Of a DNA stretch of 64,000 bases, positions 26,137 through 33,611 are shown in pieces. The stretch is from Hymenobacter sp. BT18 (GTDB taxonomy: Bacteria; Bacteroidota; Bacteroidia; Cytophagales; Hymenobacteraceae). The translations under genes and the position numbers were made by a program. Each line of letters begins with the position of its first letter. Position 1 is the stretch's first letter. The notes under the pieces were generated by a model. That model was not told the origin of the DNA, did not search any database, and saw only the letters and a program-made list of their open reading frames with translations. Location of the stretch: positions 1,116,001 through 1,180,000 of the forward strand of contig NZ_CP050954.1 of NCBI RefSeq assembly GCF_012273015.1, read 5' to 3'.

Positions 26137-27441
26137 ATGCCTACGCCCAACTTCCCGGTTGATTACCAGCAGCTGTTTCACGCCCTGCCCGACAACTTCC
26201 TGCTGATTGCCCCCGACGCCGACGCCACCATCCTCGACAACACCGACCGCCATGTGGCGGTGTCGATGAAAAGCCGGGCCGAAGTGGTGGGGGTACCTTT
26301 CTTTGAGGCCTATCCGGCTACCGATGAAGCCTCGGCCAATACCATCCGCGAATCGCACGAACACGTGCGCCAGCACCGGGAGCCGCACACCATGCCCCTG
26401 ATCCGCTACGACCTGCAGCGGCCCGAAAGCCAGGGTGGCGGGCTGGAAGAGCTATATTGGGAAGCCACTCACTACCCCATCCTGGATGAGCAAGGGCAGC
26501 TGCAGTTTATTCTGCAGCGCACCCAGGACGTGACGGAAAAGTACCAGGCCCGGCTGGCGGCGGAGAAAGTGCGGCGCGAGCTTGCCGAGCAGCAGGATCG
26601 TATGCGCTTTGTGCTGGAGTCCATGCCCATTCTGGTATGGACGGCCCGGCCCGATGGCACCCGGGACTACTTCAATACGCGCTGGCTGCAGTTTACGGGC
26701 AAAGAGCTGGGTGCCGAGCTGGAGGGCCAGTGGCTGCAGGGTGTACACCCCGACGACCGGGCGCGCGTGACGCAGCGCTGGCAGGAATGCGTGCAAAGCG
26801 GCCAGCCCTACCAGGTAGAGTACCGCCTGCGCCGCCACGACGGCCAGTACCGCTGGGTGCTGATGCGCGGGCTGCCCCGCCTCGATGCCCAGGGCCAGAT
26901 TACCATGTGGGTGGGCGGCGGCACCGACATTCAGGACCAGAAGCAAATGGTGCAGGAGCTGCTGGATACCAACGAGCAGCAGGCCCTCCTCTCCGAACAG
27001 GCTTACCAGGCCTATCAGCTGGCTGAGCAGCAGCGCGAAACATTCTACAACCTGTTTATGCAGACGCCCGCGCTTATCTGCATTCTGCGCGGGCCCCAGC
27101 ACCGGTTCGAGTTCGTGAACCCGCCTTACCAGGCGCTGTTCCCCCACCGCCAGCTGGTTGGTCTCACGGTAGCCGAAGCCCTGCCCGAAGTCGTGGAGCA
27201 GGGGTTCATTGGGCTTCTCGACGGGGTATATACTACGGGGGAAACCTTCGTGGGCAACGAAATAGAAATCATGCTGGACCGCGACGGCAGCGGCCGCCTG
27301 CAGCGCAGCTACCTTAACTTCACGTATCAACTATTCCAGGAAAACCACGAGAAGGCCGGTATTACGGTATTTGCCTACGACGTAACGGACCTGGTGGAAG
27401 CCCGTCGGGCGCTGGAAGGTTCTGCCCCCGCTGCGCAGTAA
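26137..27441 (+). CDS. Multi-PAS domain protein without output domain
   Basis: This 434-residue soluble protein appears to contain three PAS-type modules. The first is residues 1-145 (DYQQLFHALPDNFLLIAPDA, ending EEQ-type FILQRTQDVTEKY). The second is about 160-275 (RMRFVLESMPILVWTARPDG, with a PAC segment YRWVLMRGLPRLDAQG). The third is about 310-425 (FYNLFMQTPALICILRGPQH, ending GITVFAYDVTDLVEAR). A short coiled coil links PAS 1 and 2. No histidine kinase, cyclase or DNA-binding domain follows. The ATG at 26137 is preferred over upstream non-ATG starts. A degenerate CZB-like protein is encoded 57 bases downstream, so the two may work together in signalling. Confidence 0.82.
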   Translation: MPTPNFPVDYQQLFHALPDNFLLIAPDADATILDNTDRHVAVSMKSRAEVVGVPFFEAYPATDEASANTIRESHEHVRQHREPHTMPLIRYDLQRPESQGGGLEELYWEATHYPILDEQGQLQFILQRTQDVTEKYQARLAAEKVRRELAEQQDRMRFVLESMPILVWTARPDGTRDYFNTRWLQFTGKELGAELEGQWLQGVHPDDRARVTQRWQECVQSGQPYQVEYRLRRHDGQYRWVLMRGLPRLDAQGQITMWVGGGTDIQDQKQMVQELLDTNEQQALLSEQAYQAYQLAEQQRETFYNLFMQTPALICILRGPQHRFEFVNPPYQALFPHRQLVGLTVAEALPEVVEQGFIGLLDGVYTTGETFVGNEIEIMLDRDGSGRLQRSYLNFTYQLFQENHEKAGITVFAYDVTDLVEARRALEGSAPAAQ

Positions 27442-27498
27442 CCCGATGCCCGACCACCGTCCCACTTCCGGATCCTTCCGTATTTCGCCCCTCCCTCT

Positions 27499-27861
27499 AT
27501 GGACTTAACCAGTCTGGATTTTCAACAGGCCCGCATTAAGCAGGTGCTGTTTAAGTCGCGGCTGCGCTCGGTCCTGTATGGGGTGCGCGAAGCCGAGCCC
27601 ACGCTTTTCTCCCTCCGCGACAACCCGCTGGCGCAGTGGCTCGACGCCACTATCAAGCCCACCTACGGCCTGTTGCCCGAAACCCGGGAGCTGGAGCGCG
27701 CCATCAGCCAGATGCTGGAGGTAGGGCAGGCCCTGGTGCGCCAGTACCAGCGCGGGCAGCTGGAAGAAGCCCGCGCCGGCCTCGAGCAGATTGACGGCTT
27801 TGCCCACCGCATCGAGCAGATTCTGCAAAAGCTGGAGCAGCAGGTACTCCGCCCTCACTAG
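27499..27861 (+). CDS. Small CZB-like protein with apparently lost zinc ligands
   Basis: This 120-residue all-helical protein aligns by eye to the chemoreceptor zinc-binding (CZB) signature HxxF-x(21-28)-CxLGxW-x(18-27)-HxxxH. Here Q15-V-L-F18 is followed after 23 residues by N42-P-L-A-Q-W47, and after 18 residues by E66-R-A-I-S70. All four zinc ligands (His, Cys, His, His) would be replaced by Gln, Asn, Glu and Ser while spacing and hydrophobic positions are kept. The function is unknown. Context with the multi-PAS gene suggests signalling. An unrelated four-helix bundle is possible. Confidence 0.6.
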   Translation: MDLTSLDFQQARIKQVLFKSRLRSVLYGVREAEPTLFSLRDNPLAQWLDATIKPTYGLLPETRELERAISQMLEVGQALVRQYQRGQLEEARAGLEQIDGFAHRIEQILQKLEQQVLRPH

Positions 27862-27961
27862 CGTATCGCTGCGGCCCGCCGCGAAGCCTGGTGGCTAGCT
27901 GGGGTAGACAGGGCATTAGGGCGTTTGGTGCTAATTTCGACCCCACTCGCTCTCGTTGCTT

Positions 27962-29617
27962 ATGCCTGATTTCTCTTTTTCCCTTCGTGCGCTGGCGGGC
28001 AGCCTCCTGCTGGCCCTACCCGCCGCGGCGCAGTCGTACCAGCCTGCCCCCGCCGTTACTACCGCCCTGGAGCAGGTAGAGCCGGCCGCTATCAAAGCCC
28101 ATATTCAGTTTCTGGCCGATGACCGGCTGCAGGGCCGCCAGCCCGGCACGCCCGGCTACCAGCTGGCCGTCGACTACGTTACCCAGCAGCTGAAATCCTT
28201 CGGCGTGAAGCCCGCCGGCGACAAAGGCTCGTTTGTGCAGCGGGTGCGCCTGCGCCGGGCCGTGGTGCAGGCCGGCAATACGCTTAGCCTCCAGACAAGC
28301 GGGCAAGGAAATACGCCGCTTACCGCTGGCCAGGACTACGTTTTTTACCCCAACCCCGCCGCGCCCAGTGTGCAGGTGGAGGCCCCCCTGGCCTTTGCCG
28401 GCTACGGCATTACGGCCCCCGCCCTGCAGTACGACGACTATGCCGGCCTCGATGTGAAAGGCAAGCTGGTGGTGGTGCTGCGCGGCGCGCCCCGCTCCTT
28501 CCCCTCCACCGTAGCCGCCGCCAGCCAGGACCTGCTGCTAATCATGCAAAACGCGGCCGAGCACGGGGCGGTGGGCGTGGTGGTGGCTACTACCAACCCG
28601 AAAGCCAAAGTGTCTAACCTGCAGCGGGGCGCCTACAGCGTGTTGGATGCGCAAAGCCAGGTGGCGGCCTCCCGCACTTTCTTACCCGGCGGGGCCTTGC
28701 AGCTCGTGGCCAGCGTCAGCGCCGATGTGCTGCAAAACCTGCTGCGCACCGCGGCTACCGATACCAGCCAGGTGCTGGCCGCTTTGCGCCAAAGCCGGCC
28801 GGCGCCCGTGGCCCTGCCCGTGCGAATGCAAGCCCGCTTCGCCACCACCTACCGGGATTTCGACTCCTACAACGTGGTTGGCCAGATTCGAGGAAGTGAT
28901 AAGCGCCTGCGCCGGGAGTATGTGGTACATTCCGCCCACCTCGACCACCTGGGCGTGGCCACCCCCGTCCAGGGCGACTCCATCTATAATGGCGCCCATG
29001 ATAACGCCTCGGGCGTGGCTTCGGTGCTGGAAATTGCCCGCACGTACTCGCGGCTCAAGCAAAAGCCCAAGCGTAGCATTCTGCTGGTGCTGCAAACCGG
29101 GGAGGAGCTTGGTCTTCTGGGCTCGGCCTACTTTGCTTCCCACCCCACCGTGCCCAAAGCCAGCATTGTGGCCGACGTGAACACCGATATGCCCACCATC
29201 ATTGCCCCGCTGCTGTCGGTGGTGCCGCTGGGGGCTCAGCACTCGTCGCTGGCCGGGCCCGTGGCGCAGGCGGCCGGGGCGCTGGGCCTCACCGTGGAGG
29301 CCGACCCCGAGCCTGAACAAAACCGCTTTATCCGCTCCGATCAATACAGCTTCGTGATGCAGGGCATCCCGGCCCTGCACATCAAATATGGCAACCGCAC
29401 CGCCGACGGGCGTAACAACCTGAGCGAACTGGTGCAGAAGTGGCGCGCGGTTACCTACCACAAACCCCAGGACGACATCAACGGCCTGTTCGACTTCGAG
29501 GCGGGCAAAAAGTACGTGCAGCTGAATTTTCTGATCGGGTACCTGGTAGCCAATGACGCGCAGCGGCCCACCTGGAATGCCAACGACTTTTTTGGGCAGC
29601 GCTTTAGCCCCAAGTAA
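27962..29617 (+). CDS. Secreted M28 family metallopeptidase with PA domain
   Basis: This 551-residue protein has a signal peptide (LAGSLLLALPAAAQ). After the N-terminal region (IQFLADDRLQGRQPGTPGYQLA) a protease-associated insert occupies roughly 130-270. The M28 catalytic core follows with HSAHLDHLG (first zinc His), NGAHDNASGVAS (bridging Asp), TGEELGLLGS (catalytic and zinc Glu), DVNTDMP (Asp) and a late His in LHIKYGNRT. Likely activity is aminopeptidase in the periplasm or outside the cell. The ATG at 27962 is preferred to a TTG two codons upstream. It is monocistronic as far as visible. Confidence 0.9.
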   Translation: MPDFSFSLRALAGSLLLALPAAAQSYQPAPAVTTALEQVEPAAIKAHIQFLADDRLQGRQPGTPGYQLAVDYVTQQLKSFGVKPAGDKGSFVQRVRLRRAVVQAGNTLSLQTSGQGNTPLTAGQDYVFYPNPAAPSVQVEAPLAFAGYGITAPALQYDDYAGLDVKGKLVVVLRGAPRSFPSTVAAASQDLLLIMQNAAEHGAVGVVVATTNPKAKVSNLQRGAYSVLDAQSQVAASRTFLPGGALQLVASVSADVLQNLLRTAATDTSQVLAALRQSRPAPVALPVRMQARFATTYRDFDSYNVVGQIRGSDKRLRREYVVHSAHLDHLGVATPVQGDSIYNGAHDNASGVASVLEIARTYSRLKQKPKRSILLVLQTGEELGLLGSAYFASHPTVPKASIVADVNTDMPTIIAPLLSVVPLGAQHSSLAGPVAQAAGALGLTVEADPEPEQNRFIRSDQYSFVMQGIPALHIKYGNRTADGRNNLSELVQKWRAVTYHKPQDDINGLFDFEAGKKYVQLNFLIGYLVANDAQRPTWNANDFFGQRFSPK

Positions 29618-29864
29618 AAGTCTGGTTTAGCACCACGGCCTTTACGCGCAAGGCCTATTCGTCTCTGGGAAAGAGCTGCTTCTTTCGTGTCTGAAAAAGC
29701 GGTTTTCCGCGCAGAGGCCCTTTTTAACAGCTTTGATTTTTTCTATTCCCGGGTAGCGGTGAGCCGGCATTGAAATGTCTGATTTTCCCACCGATTCGTG
29801 GTCGGGTTGTGCGGTGATTTGTGCAGCTTTGGCATAAGGCTTCTCCGGCCTTTCGCTACGCTGT

Positions 29865-31292
29865 ATGACTACCAACTTCTGCCAGGCCCTGTATGAAAAT
29901 CTGCTCCGGAACCCGGAGCAGGTGTGCCTGGTGTGGCCCCAGCCCGCTGGCCCGCCGCGGCGCTATACGGGGCAGGAGCTGCTACGGGCCGTGGCTGGCT
30001 TTCGGCAGCAGTTGGCAGCGCAGGGCGTGCGCAGTGGTGCAGCCGTGCTGGTAGCTGTACCGGTGAGCCTCGAGCTGGTAGCCGCCCTGCTGGGGGTGAT
30101 GGCGCATGGTGCCATTCCCGTGCTGCCGCCCGCTGCCGTCTCGCCCTGGCAGCTAGTGAAGCTGCTGCGCTACCATCAGATCCGGACGGCCGCGGTTAGT
30201 GAGGCGGCAGCGCGTCGTTATGGCTGGCTGCTGCGGCTAGTGGGCGTGCGGGCACTACGCCCTTCTTCCGTCACAGCTAGTCTGACTTTCCTGGAGCAGC
30301 CCGTGGCCGTACCGGCCGACCAAGCTGCACTGGTGTCTCACTCCTCCGGCTCTACGGGGCAGGCCAAGGCCATCCGGCGCAGCCACCGTGTGCTCACTGC
30401 CCAGCACACGGTGCTGAAAGCGGTGTTTCCGCCCTGGCTGGGGCAACGGGATTTTCCCTTGTTTCCCAACGTACTGCTGCACAACCTGGCTGTGGGCGCC
30501 GTGAGCATCCTGCCGGATATTCCCTGGGGGCAGCTAAGCCAGTTCCGACCGGAGAAAGTGGTGCAGCAGTTGCAGGACGAGCAGGTTGAGACGCTTACGG
30601 GCAACGTATTCTACTTTAGAAGCCTGGGGCGCTTGCTGAGTCAGCAGCGCCAGGCGCTTCCCCACGTGAAAGCGGTGGGCATTGGCGGCTCCCCCGTGCC
30701 GGAATGGCTGCTGCAGTCCCTAAAAATCTGCTTTCCTCATGCCACCATCTACGGCATTTATGGCTCTTCAGAAGCCGAGCCCATTGCCGTGCGTGCGGCC
30801 GAAGACGCTTCCGCCAGCCCGCGGGCGGGTTACTACGTGGGCCCCGTGGTAGCGGGCCTCGACTGCCAGCTACGGCCCTGCGGGCAGTTGCTGCTGCCGG
30901 AGGGGCGCACCGTTGAAGCAGGCGAAATCCTGGTGCGCGGGGCCCACGTGGCGGCGGCAGGCTGGCTGGCCACCGGCGACTTTGGGTACTTCGATGAGCA
31001 GAACCATCTTTGGCTGACGGGCCGGCAAGGCAACGCGGAGGTGGTGCGGGGCGTGCAGCACTACCAGGTAGAGCACGTGTTGCAGCACCTGTCGGGAGTA
31101 GAGCAAGTGGCGGCCAAGCCCTACGGCCAGGGTTTTGCCGTGTACGTGCAGGGCGCGGCCACCGAAGCAGCCGTGCGCGCTGCCCTGGAAGCGGAGTTTC
31201 CGCCGGGGCTGTGCGCGCACGTTCATTTCCGGGCGCACTTGCCCCTGGATAACCGTCATTTGTCGAAAGTTCGTTACGCCGCCTTACGCTAA
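29865..31292 (+). CDS. Adenylate-forming enzyme (AMP-binding ligase)
   Basis: This 475-residue ANL-superfamily protein activates a carboxylic acid as acyl-AMP. The P-loop-like motif is SGSTGQAKAI (161-170), with IYGIYGSSEAEPI further on and ATGDFGYFDEQNHLWLTGRQG as the core/C-domain hinge. The catalytic lysine is K468 in LDNRHLSKVRYAALR. It is slightly short for an acyl-CoA ligase but complete. No carrier protein is visible nearby, so transfer to CoA, an amine or a lipid is open. It is the first gene of the tight cluster and the BtaA-like gene begins 4 bases after its stop. The preceding 247 bases hold no gene. Confidence 0.82.
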   Translation: MTTNFCQALYENLLRNPEQVCLVWPQPAGPPRRYTGQELLRAVAGFRQQLAAQGVRSGAAVLVAVPVSLELVAALLGVMAHGAIPVLPPAAVSPWQLVKLLRYHQIRTAAVSEAAARRYGWLLRLVGVRALRPSSVTASLTFLEQPVAVPADQAALVSHSSGSTGQAKAIRRSHRVLTAQHTVLKAVFPPWLGQRDFPLFPNVLLHNLAVGAVSILPDIPWGQLSQFRPEKVVQQLQDEQVETLTGNVFYFRSLGRLLSQQRQALPHVKAVGIGGSPVPEWLLQSLKICFPHATIYGIYGSSEAEPIAVRAAEDASASPRAGYYVGPVVAGLDCQLRPCGQLLLPEGRTVEAGEILVRGAHVAAAGWLATGDFGYFDEQNHLWLTGRQGNAEVVRGVQHYQVEHVLQHLSGVEQVAAKPYGQGFAVYVQGAATEAAVRAALEAEFPPGLCAHVHFRAHLPLDNRHLSKVRYAALR

Positions 31293-31296
31293 ACCT

Positions 31297-32439
31297 ATGC
31301 ACTCCGAGTTTCACCACGTCGCCCTCGACCAGATTCGCTATTCGGTGGTCTGGGAAAGCCACGCTACCCTGGCGGCAGCCCTGCAGCTGCAGCCCACCGA
31401 CGAGGTGCTGGTTATTACCTCGGCGGGCTGCAATGCCCTGAACGTCCTGCTGAGCGAAGTGCGCTGCGTAACGGCCATCGACCTGAACCCGGTGCAAAAT
31501 GCCCTGCTGGAGTTCAAGGTTTACCTGATCCGCCACTTCCCCCACGCAGTGCTGCGCGCCCTCCTGGGACTGGACGGCCCCACGGCCGTAGCCCGCACCT
31601 GGGCCCACATAGCCCCGCAGCTACCCTCCGACTTACGCCGCTACTGGGATGCCCAGCTAACCCAGCACCCGCACGGACTGCTCTCGGCGGGCAAGCTGGA
31701 AATGTACCTGCATGGCTTTCTGCCTACCCTGCCGGCAAGCCTGCAGCAGCATGTGCGGGCTTTGCTTGGCTGCGCTACCGTGGAAGCCCAACGCGCCTAC
31801 TTCGCCGCCCATCTGCACGGCACCGCGTTCCAAAGCCAGTTTGAGACCTACTTCGACGAAGCCAATCTGAGCCGGGGCCGCGACCCGCGCCTGTTCCGCT
31901 ACGCCGAGGAATCGGGGGGGGCGGCCTTCTACCAGCGGCTGCGGCGTCAGGTAGCCACGGAGCTGCTGGCCGACAACTTCTTTTTCCGCTTTTTCTTTTT
32001 CGGGCCTGAGCACCTGCCGGAGCATATTCTGCCGATCTGCTACCAGGAAAAGAACTTCACCCGGCTCCGGGCGCGTCTGCCTTACCTGCAGCTCCAGTCC
32101 GGCGAGGCCGTGGCCTACCTGCTGAGCCCGGCCGGCCGGGCCATTACCAAAGCCAGCCTGTCCAACATCTTCGAGTACGTGAGTCCGGTTGAATTTGCCG
32201 ATGCCCTGCGGGCCCTGCGCAACCGCGGCAAGCTCCGGCTGGTGTACTGGAACCTGCTGCAAACCCAGGGCGACCCAGGCCACGGTGGCCTGCCGCTGGA
32301 AGCCAGCCCGGAGCCGGTGGCGCCCTCTCCTAATGCCTGCTTTTACCTGCCCGATGCCCGCGCCCTGGAGTTTGCCGCGGCCAGCGTGCTGGCTACGGTA
32401 GGTGGCTACTCGGCCTTTACTTCGCTTTCTGCCCTATGA
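31297..32439 (+). CDS. BtaA-family (DUF3419) 3-amino-3-carboxypropyl transferase
   Basis: This 380-residue DUF3419 protein has a SAM-binding motif VLVITSAGCNALNVLLSE (38-55) and acidic D62 in TAIDLNPVQNALLE, the signature that distinguishes this family. Characterized BtaA moves the 3-amino-3-carboxypropyl group of SAM onto diacylglycerol to make diacylglyceryl-homoserine, the precursor of betaine lipids. No BtaB N-methyltransferase gene is nearby. Its stop overlaps the next ATG (ATGA at 32436). The acceptor here could be a lipid or the product of the neighbouring ligase and kinase. The family call is firm and the substrate is inferred. Confidence 0.82.
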   Translation: MHSEFHHVALDQIRYSVVWESHATLAAALQLQPTDEVLVITSAGCNALNVLLSEVRCVTAIDLNPVQNALLEFKVYLIRHFPHAVLRALLGLDGPTAVARTWAHIAPQLPSDLRRYWDAQLTQHPHGLLSAGKLEMYLHGFLPTLPASLQQHVRALLGCATVEAQRAYFAAHLHGTAFQSQFETYFDEANLSRGRDPRLFRYAEESGGAAFYQRLRRQVATELLADNFFFRFFFFGPEHLPEHILPICYQEKNFTRLRARLPYLQLQSGEAVAYLLSPAGRAITKASLSNIFEYVSPVEFADALRALRNRGKLRLVYWNLLQTQGDPGHGGLPLEASPEPVAPSPNACFYLPDARALEFAAASVLATVGGYSAFTSLSAL

Positions 32440-33611
32440 AAACCGCTGACTATTTTGCCCCGGCTTACCTGGAGCGGCTGCTGCGCACTACCCTGCATTC
32501 GGCACAGGTGCTGGCGGTAGAGCCATTTGCCTTGGATAACTCCGCCAGCATTCTGGCCGTGCTGACGGCCGGACAGAGCGAGCGGCCCATTGGCCACTAC
32601 GGGTTGCGCGTACGGTATAGTAGCCCGGCTGGCGAGCAAACCGAAAACCTGGTATTGAAGCTCAAGCCTCCGGGGGCTGAAATATCGGCCATGCTGCAGA
32701 GCCTGGCTACGGCCTGCGGGGGCGAGCTGGGCGCGGTATATCCGGCGCACATGCTGCAGACGGGGTTTGCCAACACCCACCACCGGGAGCTGACGGTGTA
32801 TGCGCAGCCGCAAGCCGGGCTGATGCCCCGGATCCGCGGCCTACACCAGGACGAGGCCACGGGGGTGTACGCCATTCTGATGGAGCACCTGGGCAAGGAC
32901 CTGCAGCTGATGAACTCCGTGATGCACCCGGAGCAGTGGACCGACGCGCACCTGCGGGCAGCGCTAAGCCAGCTAGCCGAATGGCATGCCGGGCACCTGC
33001 TGCCGGCCGGCGCTCCGCTGCCCTGGGCTGATGCCCCTACCCTGGACTATATGCTGGCCCAGCGCCCTCTCTGGCAAGCCCTGCTGACCAATGCAGCCTC
33101 GCACCTCCCCGAGCTGTACCCGCCCGCCCGCACTGCCCAGCTCCAGGCAGCCCTCGATGCCCTGCCCTTGTACTGGCCGGAGCTGGCGGCCGCGCCCCGC
33201 ACCCTGGTGCATAACGATTTGAATCCGCGCAACACTTGCTTCCGGCAAACCGCCGCGGGCCTGCAGCTTTGCGCTTACGACTGGGAGCTGGCCACCTACC
33301 ACGTGCCCGTGTACGACGTGGTGGAGCTGCTTTGCTTTGTGCTGACCCCGGAACGCTACGCCCAGCGCCTCGACTATCTAGAGTTTTACCGCCAGCAGCT
33401 GCACGCCCGCACCCAGCAGTTCGCCGACGCCGACCATTTCCGCCGAATTACCGGCCTGGCGGCTTTCGACTTCGGGCTGCACCGCCTGGGCATGTACTTG
33501 ATGGCCCATGCGGTGAGTCCCTACCCGTTTCTGCCGCGGGTGGTCGACAGCTACTTTGATACGCTCACGCAGCTGCGCCCCTGGCTGCCGGAACTGGCCT
33601 CATGCTCCTGA
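32436..33611 (+). CDS. APH/choline-kinase-like phosphotransferase
   Basis: This 391-residue protein is of the aminoglycoside-phosphotransferase/choline-kinase fold. A candidate ATP-site lysine is K75 in LVLKLKPPG. The catalytic loop VHNDLNPRN gives H259-N-D261 and N266, and the metal-binding Asp is D282 in CAYDWELA. The kinase core therefore looks intact. The substrate is unknown. In this context it could phosphorylate a small alcohol or a head group. It overlaps its upstream neighbour by 4 bases and its downstream neighbour by 10 bases, strong evidence for one translationally coupled operon. Confidence 0.8.
   Translation: MKTADYFAPAYLERLLRTTLHSAQVLAVEPFALDNSASILAVLTAGQSERPIGHYGLRVRYSSPAGEQTENLVLKLKPPGAEISAMLQSLATACGGELGAVYPAHMLQTGFANTHHRELTVYAQPQAGLMPRIRGLHQDEATGVYAILMEHLGKDLQLMNSVMHPEQWTDAHLRAALSQLAEWHAGHLLPAGAPLPWADAPTLDYMLAQRPLWQALLTNAASHLPELYPPARTAQLQAALDALPLYWPELAAAPRTLVHNDLNPRNTCFRQTAAGLQLCAYDWELATYHVPVYDVVELLCFVLTPERYAQRLDYLEFYRQQLHARTQQFADADHFRRITGLAAFDFGLHRLGMYLMAHAVSPYPFLPRVVDSYFDTLTQLRPWLPELASCS

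Noticed and set aside
29642..29875. 77-codon minus-strand frame upstream of the ligase gene
   Set aside because: It overlaps the ligase start and has no family features. Treated as chance.
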